Source: Polytrichum commune (Eukaryota > Streptophyta > Polytrichopsida > Polytrichales > Polytrichaceae). Taken from it: a DNA stretch of 64,000 nucleotides. The DNA is taken from NCBI GenBank assembly GCA_950295325.1, contig OX485807.1, forward strand, positions 36,424,440-36,488,439, written 5' to 3'. A program made the position numbers and the translations under genes. Positions 56,928 to 64,000 of the stretch are shown here, piece by piece (within the stretch, counting starts at the first letter, position 1; each line of letters opens with the position of its first letter). The notes under the pieces were generated by a model that did not search any database, had not been told where the DNA came from, and saw only the letters and a list, made by a program, of their open reading frames with translations.

Positions 56928-59217
56928 TGTAACAACATACTCCTAGCAGCCTCACATATTATTTTGTTGTCGTGTTTGATGTATCCATTTTGTTGCGGAG
57001 TGTACGAAGTACTAGTTTAATGAATAATGCTTTCTCGCTCAAGAAATAATTTGAATTTGTTGTTGCAGAATTTCTTTCCTCGATTCGTTCTTGAGGTCTT
57101 CACACGATCACCAGTGACCCTCTCAACATGGCACAATACTTTAACAAAGAACCTAAGCGCATCACTCTTAGGTTTGAGGAATGCCACAACCATGTAAGAT
57201 GTGCAGTCATCTTTGATCAGGATGTAGTAGTAGGCACCTCCCAAGGATGCATCCGACATTTTTCCACATAAGTCGGCATGGAGATGTGCCCCAAGTATTT
57301 TAGAGTGTTCTTTTAGGGGATTGGAAGGATATATAGCTTTGTGTTGTTTTCCTAGGGCGCATCATTCGCAAACATGAGGCAGGTTGCTATGAGAAGGAAA
57401 GCTAGCTATTGTGTTCACTCATTTCCTTAAGCACATGTATATTCACATGATCCACTCTATTATGCACGGGGAGGTCACTCCATTGTAAAGTTGAACAATC
57501 ATGTGCGAACACTTTACATGTAAAAAATCTTATTTTTTACATAAAGCATCACGAAAATGGGTCATGGCCTAACTAGAATGATGTAGAAGTGAACTAAAAC
57601 AATTACTACAAAAATGAAGATGACTAAAATTTTCAATAAATATGCAAAAGATATTATTAATGGTTATGTATATGTTAAAAAAATAAAAATATATATGGCA
57701 TATAATATGAGGTAACAAACTTTTATTGCATGTGGTTATGAAATGTAAGGGGATGTGATCGCCTTGAGCACCAAGGGTTTGAGAAGACAAACTAGCTTTA
57801 TAGGCAAGTTCTATTGAGAAAAGATTTCGTCGCAAATCTGGAATGAACAGAACCTTCTACAAAAGACCTCTCTCCTGTGCACTATCAATAGTTCGTGTGA
57901 TTTTTATATCACCAAGGCCTCTAACCTAGAGGTTTGATCATCTACCACTACAATTGACTAGGTTCCTGATGGAATTGACTTGAAGGTGGAGAAGCACTCC
58001 TTATGCTCCATCATGTGCTCTGAAGCACCAAAGTCATCAAACCAAGCCTGTTTGTCAAGATTTACTCTCAGTGCATGAGATTGTCTACTTGTAGTCATGA
58101 ATGCATAAGTATCATGATCAGAATTTGAGAAGGAGTCGCGTGAACTAGAATTAGTATGACCTGTTGTTGTAATAACACATGCTTCATTTTGTTTCCCTCT
58201 GGTGTCTTTTGGTTGATGCTTAGATTGATGCTTCTTGTGATTAAAGAACTTTACTTTGTCTTGGTGAGGATGTGGGCATTCAACAGTCCAATGATCGAAC
58301 TCTCCGGAATTATAATAGCGTATACAACTGTTTAACTTTATGATGTAATCTTTATCCTTCTCATGACTTTGTTTCTTTTTTTTTGAGGGTGTCTTACTAG
58401 AGCGAGTGAAGAAAGTTGAGTCGCATTTGTTTTCTCCGTCCTGTAAGGCCATGAGATTTTCCATTTGGAGAAGCCTTATATTCATGTTGGCAATAGTTTG
58501 CTTGGGAGTAGGAACGTTTGTCCAAGCAGCAAGGATATTGTTATAGCTCAAAGGCAGATTGCATACGATTTTGGTCATGAGCATGTTCTCAGGAACTGGT
58601 TGGCCTAAGTCTTTGAGTAGGTTTCCCATGCTCATGACCTTGTTAACATGTGTTATAATGGAGTCACTTGCACTCATCTTGTATTCAAAGAAACTACATT
58701 GGACCATGTAGATATACTCTCTAGATTTTTATTGATAAAACTCACAAAGAATCAACCACATACATGCTACAATAGAGCAATTTACAAGGTTTTCAAAAAC
58801 AAGTAATGAAACAGATAAACTTATCATGCACTGCACTTGGGCATTTGCCTTTTGCCATGCAACCTTTTCCACATCCGGTGCACTGTTTGGTGGTCTGGGA
58901 ACTCTACCATTCACAACTAGCATGATGTCTTTTTCTTCAAAACATATTTCCATGTGATATTTCCATATGGCGAACTTGTCACCGTCGAACACCTTTGGGG
59001 ACTTAAGAGTCCCGACTATCCATTGTTGGGAGTTACAAAGATACAAATGCAAAGTTATTTTGGTCGTAGTGGGCCCATAATTTGATGCAAATTGGATCAA
59101 ATGTCACAAGTAATTGTTAGGAAACAACTTTGCTTGCTGAATGAAATTTGTATTACTCTTCTAAGATTTTACACCTTACGGAAAGTGCATGTTATTACTC
59201 CTATGCATGGTACAAAT

Positions 59218-59371
59218 ACTTGATCATTATGCTATGCATTGCCATATCTAACAAGGGGTTGTCTCTAGAACTCATCCTTACTCTTGATACACATACTTGA
59301 TCATTATGCTATGCATTGCCGTATCTAACAAGAAGTTGTCTCTACAACTCATCCTTACTCCTGATACATTA
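59218..59371. repeat. 77-bp tandem duplication
   Basis: Two copies of a 77-bp unit starting ACTTGATCATTATGCTATGC, with a few substitutions, lie just upstream of the old copia gag. Confidence 0.9.
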
Positions 59372-59435
59372 CACTGATGAGATGAGATCTGGAGAAGTTT
59401 CTCACGAGTTAATGGTAATTCATGTCAAACTACTT

Positions 59436-60089
59436 CATACCTTGGACAACTAACCAATTAATTTAACTATTAGTTAACTAGTTGCCTTTCGTAATTATAA
59501 TTGTTTGTGATATGACCTGCCAAAAAATGTAGTTATCTATAGTTGTTTTGATTTTGGTCTACCAAAAAATCTAGTCAACTCCATTTATATCTAGTTAATT
59601 AAAGTTGGGCGCAACCTGCAGTGTAGTACCATGACAATTCATAGCATCTATATCTTTTCCTTTTTCTTTTATTCAAATTTTAAATTTGGGAACTGATTCC
59701 ATTTGTGACTCGCACTCAATCAACACCCAATGAGCACGACCTCATTATCTCGAAGTAACTTAGAATATAACGGGTTCAACCGCTCTAAGGAATGGTCGGA
59801 TTTAATTTTTCTTGGGATGGGCCAGCATGGGGTGACAAGCACACATTCTAACATAAGGTCTCTTAAAGAAGTAACTATAATATATTTCAATTCATAAATA
59901 AAAGAACTTACCGGTTGCCTCCTTAAAAACTCTAGAACATTCAAGTTGTAGTTGTTTGAAATTTTTCTAATTAACTATAATTGTTCTTCAAATCGGTTTG
60001 AAAAATTCCTAGTTAACTATAGTTGTTCCCTAAAATGTCTTGAAAAAAATCTAGTTAACCATAGTTATTTTGGAGTTGTCCAAGGTCTG
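59436..60089. mobile_element. 654-bp hAT-type MITE with 8-bp target duplication
   Basis: Ends read CATACCTTGGACAACT and, inverted, CAGACCTTGGACAACT. The exact 8-bp duplication AACTACTT flanks both sides (59428-59435, 60090-60097). CA/TG ends plus 8-bp duplications are typical of the hAT superfamily. The interior has repeated CTAGTTAACTATAGTT-like motifs and no transposase. Confidence 0.88.
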
Positions 60090-60282
60090 AACTACTTCTA
60101 CTAGAAACATCCTTTCTGAAATGTTCTCAATATATCAACAGAATTCATCTATTGCTAATGACTGGATGAACGTCAAACGTTTCATTCATTATTCATGGAT
60201 GGGTGTCCCATGCTTTAGAAAAATTGCTTCAAATCAGTTTTAAAGAGTATATCTGAAAGTGTATACCTTTACTATTTCAGAC

Positions 60283-60412
60283 ACAGATGAATTCCGCTCA
60301 ATGCCCTCTTTCCAAGAATGTGCAACAAATCGTGAATTCAATAGAAGCATTAAAAGTGATCTAGAATCAGCTGATCGAAAAGCGAGAGTTGCCAACCTGG
60401 GTTTGAGTAATT
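60283..60412 (+). other. Isolated exon-like stretch
   Basis: After a TATTTCAG acceptor-like site, the frame MNSAQCPLSKNVQQIVNSIE continues to one stop and then NQLIEKRELPTWV. It resembles the end of a coiled-coil protein but I cannot name it. Confidence 0.25.
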
Positions 60413-60469
60413 CACTTACAAAAACTTGTGCAGAGAGACCAGGGCGACGATCCCAAACACTTTATTGAA

Positions 60470-60861
60470 AATCCTTACACGATCTGGAGATATCTCCTCA
60501 GTTTCCTAAAGGCCTCCCAACTGAGGTGCAAAAACAAGAACTACAAAGCTTTCTTCTCTTCTAAGAACACTACATACATAGTGGTCACCTACTTTTTGTA
60601 CCATAACAAATCTACTGTATTACTCAGACACATTACACAGACAGCAGCTACACAAAGAAAACATATATTGCATAAAGACAGATTACAATTGCTACAGTTC
60701 CTACAATATATAGTCTCCAATACTCTACTTAGTGACTGTCAATGAACTAATTGTAACTAGAAGTATCTAACCTAGAAAACTAATCCTGTACTAAGACTAT
60801 CTACTAACTAATCCAAAACTCCCACTCATTGACAAGTCACTAACAATGTATTGATAGACCA
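60470..60861 (-). repeat. Probable 3' LTR of the right-hand copia element (left boundary approximate)
   Basis: In sense orientation a purine-rich tract GAAGTGGGAGACA (60862-60874) precedes TGGTCTATCAATACATTG, as expected for polypurine tract plus LTR start. The far end of the LTR and its partner lie outside what I can fix. Confidence 0.5.
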
Positions 60862-60872
60862 TGTCTCCCACT

Positions 60873-63800
60873 TCAATGCGTTGTAGTGAGTGTCAATAGA
60901 TCTCTAAGGCGTCGAAATTGATCTGGTGTGAGAGCCTTTGTCATGATATCAGCGATTTGTTGTTGAGTTGGAAGGTATTGAATGTCAATGGTATGAAGAA
61001 CCACCTGCTCACGAAGAAAATGGAATTTAACATCTACATGCTTAGTTCGTGAGTGGAATTCTGGATTGACAGCAAGTCGCATGGCGCTCTGACTGTCTGT
61101 GAAGATAGTGGTCGGTTTGGTTTGCTGGATACCAATACTTGCTAGAAGTCTTTGCAACCAGATGACTTCTGTAGCGACAGCATAACATGCAATGTACTCG
61201 CTGTGAGTTGTGCTTGTAGCTACACATGGTTGTTTCTTTGATGCCCAAGAAATAGGGTTTCCATCAAAGTATATGACGTACCCAGAACGAGATTTTCGGT
61301 CCTCAATTGCGGCAGCATAGTCGGCGTCTGCATAAGCAGTGAGGGCAAAAGAAGTATGATTGCCTCCTAAGGGAAGACGGAAATCTGAAGTCCCTCGAAG
61401 ATATTTCAGTATTCTCCGGACAGCATTGCAGTTTGCTGTAGATGGGTGGTTCTTGAACTGTGCTGCGTTGTTCACCGCGTATGCAATATCTGGTCGAGTT
61501 GTAAGGGCAACAAATTGTAAGCTGCCAATGATCTGTGCATAGGGGAAGTTGGGTTCCAAGGATTCATCAGTAATATTACTGATTGGACGAAGATGTGCGC
61601 CGGGTTCAGCAGGTGTGGAGACTGGATGGCTGTCGTTGAACTTGTATGTCTACAGCATGGATTTGATGTAGAGTTCCTGGTCGATGTAGATGATGCGATT
61701 AGGGCGGTCTCGTTTGATATGAATACCTACATAGAGTTCAGGATCCATTGTGACCTTAGTGATGAAGACATCTTTCATGAAAGTTAAGACAAAATCCATC
61801 TGGGCAGGGCTGTTTGAGATCATCAAGCCATCATCGACGAAGAGCATGATGAGAAGACGGCATCCATTGTGGTCAGAGAAATACACATAGCTATCTGCTG
61901 GTGATTGTGTTAGCTTGAATGCTTTTAGGAAAGCATCAATCCGCAGGTTCCATTCTCGACTAGCTTGTCGAAGTCCATAAAGTGCTTTCTTCAAGAAACA
62001 GACCAAATGTTTTTGTAGAAGATTAACGTAGCCAGGTACCTGTTGCATGTATAGTTCATTATGGAGGAGAGCATTGAGAAAAGCTGTTGTAATGTCAAAT
62101 TGTCGTAGCTCCATCTCAGTTTGTGCTGCCACAGCTAGTGCCAAACGAATACTTTCATACTTCACCGTAGGGGAGAAAGTTTCGTGAAAATCAGTTCCTG
62201 GAGTTTGACTACAGCCTTTAGCCACTAGTCTGGCTTTGAAACAATCTAAGCTACCATCAGGCTTAGTCTTGTATGCATAAACCCATTTACATTTGATGGG
62301 TTGTCTCCCTGGAGGAAGAGGGCGAAGTTCCCATGTGTCATTTGCGATTAGGGCGTCGAACTCAGCATCCATGGCGACTTTCCACTCTTTAGCATGAGAA
62401 GAATTAACAGCTTCTTCATATGATTTGGGTACGGGTGGTAATGTTCCTGCCATGGCTGTGAAGCTGTAATGCCAATCACCATATCTATTTGGAGGATTGA
62501 TTGGTCGAGTCCCGAGGGATGCAGGCGGATTTGTGGAATTTGCAGAGAAAAGTGTATCAGAAGGGGAAGAGGTGTCAAATTGATCATCTGTAGAATCTGT
62601 AGTGGCCTGATTTGTAAGAGAGTTAGCTGTTGGTAGTGTGTCAGGAAGAATGGGAATTTTCACAACAAGCTGTGAATCTGGTTGTTCACTTGAGCTATTT
62701 GATGGTGAAGCAGAAGATGTAGGGGGGGGGGATATTTGGAGTATGAGAAGGAGGAGGAATGTCAGGAATTAGGACTTGAGACGAAGGAGAAGTAGTGAGA
62801 GGAAGAATTGTGGATGATTTTGGAGTCTGCAGAAAAGCTTTTTCATCGAACACTAAATCCCTGATGGTAACCACCTGCTGCTTAGCCGAATCCCAGACTC
62901 TATATCCCTTACTCTCTTCAGAATAGCCAAGAAAAATTCCTCGACGATTTTTAGCATCTAGTTTCTTGCGGATTTGAGCAGGAATGTAGATATAGACAGG
63001 ACATCCAAAGGGACGTAGATGCGACAAGGATGGTTTGATACCTGTGTAGAGTTCGAAGGGAGTATGAGAGCCATGAACCCTAGAACAAGTTCGGTTGAGT
63101 GTGTAGGTAATATACACTACCGCTTCCGCCCAGAAACTCATCGGTAATTGAGAGTGATACAAAGAACTGCGTACCCCTTCCATGATTGTCCTATTTGCTC
63201 TTTCAACAACAACATTTTGTTCGGGAGTGTAGCTGGTGGTAAGTTCTCTGCGGATGTGATTGTCAGATAGGTAAGTTGAAAATGCATTGCTGTTGAACTC
63301 TCCACCGCGATCAGTCCGGAGTGTGGATATCGTGCGTCCTGTATCTCGGAGAATGGTTTTGAAAACTTGTTGGAAGCATGTCAGTGCTTCTGATTTGCGA
63401 GTGATACAGAAGACAAATCTGTATCCTGTTGCATCATCCTGGTATAGAACGAAGTACAGAGACCCTCCTTTAGAGGGTTGGCTCATTGGGCCACAGATGT
63501 CACCATGTATGAGGTCTCCTGGAGAGGAGGCGTAAGTCCGAAAATGATTCTCCGGAAAGGACTGCCTCTTCATCTTGCCGAACTGACAAGCAGAGCATAA
63601 ATCTGGTGGTGTCTGTGTGGTCAGATGAAGACCGGTGACAGCTCCATTGTTAGCCATCTTCTTGATCATGTCGAAATGAAGATGGCCAAGACGATGATGC
63701 CAGAGTTGAAGAGTCTGATACTCTTCTTTCTTCAGAATATTGCCATAGGCTGCAATATAAAGGCCTTGAACAGGGGGCAAAAGAACAGTGAAGTCAAAAA

Positions 63801-64000
63801 TATACATGTCTTGAATAAGACGACCTGTGAAGATAACTTCATTGTTCTTGACAAAATGACAGTGAGTTTGTGTTCCGATAAAATCGATGGAATGTTTAGT
63901 GGCCATAAGAGTTGTTGAAAAAAGATTGCACTGGAGGCCAGGAACGTATAATACATTCTCAAGAAGGACAATGTCAACTTTGTGGGGTAGTTGAACAAGA
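60873..64000 (-). pseudogene. Ty1/copia pol: integrase, reverse transcriptase, RNase H (runs off right edge)
   Basis: From the right edge: a pre-integrase segment (LENVLYVPGLQCNLFST), integrase HHCC (HHRLGHLHF...CSACQFGKMKRQ), catalytic core (FRTYASSPGDLIHGDICGP, LRTDRGGEFNS, NVVVERANRT) and HTPFELYTGIKPSLSHLRPF. Reverse transcriptase follows (WKVAMDAEFDALIANDTWEL, CKWVYAYKTKPDGSL, active site LFVDDGLMIS), then RNase H (SQSAMRLAVN, RTKHVDVKFHFLREQV). Two lesions break an otherwise open frame: a 10-base G run at 62722-62731 shifts the frame between integrase and reverse transcriptase, and a TAG stop lies at 61650-61652. Catalytic residues look intact, so this copy is much younger than its neighbour at 56-59 kb. 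The homopolymer lesion could be a sequencing error. Confidence 0.9.

Larger units (their letters stand above)
55880..59100 (-). pseudogene. Old Ty1/copia element: gag, protease and integrase remains
   Basis: From 59100 leftwards: Gag start (FDGDKFAIWKYHMEICFEEK), an in-frame stop near 58730, Gag body (NLPLSYNNILAAWTNVPTPK), a degenerate zinc knuckle (CIRYYNSGEFDHWTVEC, with the second Cys and the His altered), and a protease site reading DDFGASEHM where the family has DSGA. Integrase pieces follow at 57259-57017 (DDCTSYMVVAFLKPKSDALR). Integrase is then cut by a TIR element and resumes at about 56160 (IPLKLSAESIHIVVYLLN, FITPYELWFKTKPNVSHY). No reverse transcriptase is left in this stretch. 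Catalytic losses make it inactive. Confidence 0.85.

Overview
The window reads as nuclear DNA of a land plant or close streptophyte relative. Several genes are split by GT-AG introns, gene density is low, Ty3/gypsy, Ty1/copia, LINE, Mutator-like (MULE) and hAT-type elements are abundant, and a short (TTTAGGG)n tract occurs at about 56.73 kb. The style of the MULE/SWIM transposases, the RING-like gene and the oxygenase-like gene resembles what I recall from mosses, lycophytes and other non-seed plants. That placement is an inference from memory; no taxonomic search was possible.

Layout. 0-5 kb: the last four exons of an L-arabinokinase-like GHMP kinase (+) face a complete five-exon TMEM256/DUF423 membrane-protein gene (-). 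5-8.6 kb: a GC-rich block, a fold-back repeat and a decayed LINE RNase H region. 8.64-20.05 kb: a complete, apparently very young Ty3/gypsy element with 2,101-bp LTRs, a CACCC target duplication and one 2,079-codon gag-pol frame. It sits 6 bp from the edge of an older relative whose roughly 5.5-kb LTR and truncated pol fill 20.06-27.05 kb. 28.5-33.2 kb: an intact two-exon gene for a 738-residue RING-like protein, bracketed by a 70-bp direct repeat. 33.5-41.4 kb: two diverged copies of one unusual gene. The right copy keeps clean exons with a ParB-like EGNHR motif; the left copy is broken but keeps a C-terminal 2-oxoglutarate/Fe(II) oxygenase-like (TET/JBP-like) domain.

41.4-48.1 kb: a mosaic of tandem repeats, five copies of a G-rich hairpin module, and captured-looking gene fragments all on the minus strand (M3 metallopeptidase exons, an amino-acid permease start, cyclin B N-terminal exons, an acidic first exon). 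48.6-51.1 kb: a MULE transposase with a SWIM finger. 51.4-55.6 kb: a 70-bp-arm hairpin, a small hypothetical gene, a Ulp1-like fragment and a second, decayed MULE transposase. 55.9-64 kb: an old copia element interrupted by a 760-bp TIR element, a 654-bp hAT-type MITE, and a copia element running off the right edge with one stop and one homopolymer frameshift.

Ordinary host genes occupy little of the window; most of the rest is transposon-derived. The items most worth following are the paired ParB-like/oxygenase-like genes, the gene-fragment mosaic, and the covarying hairpin module.
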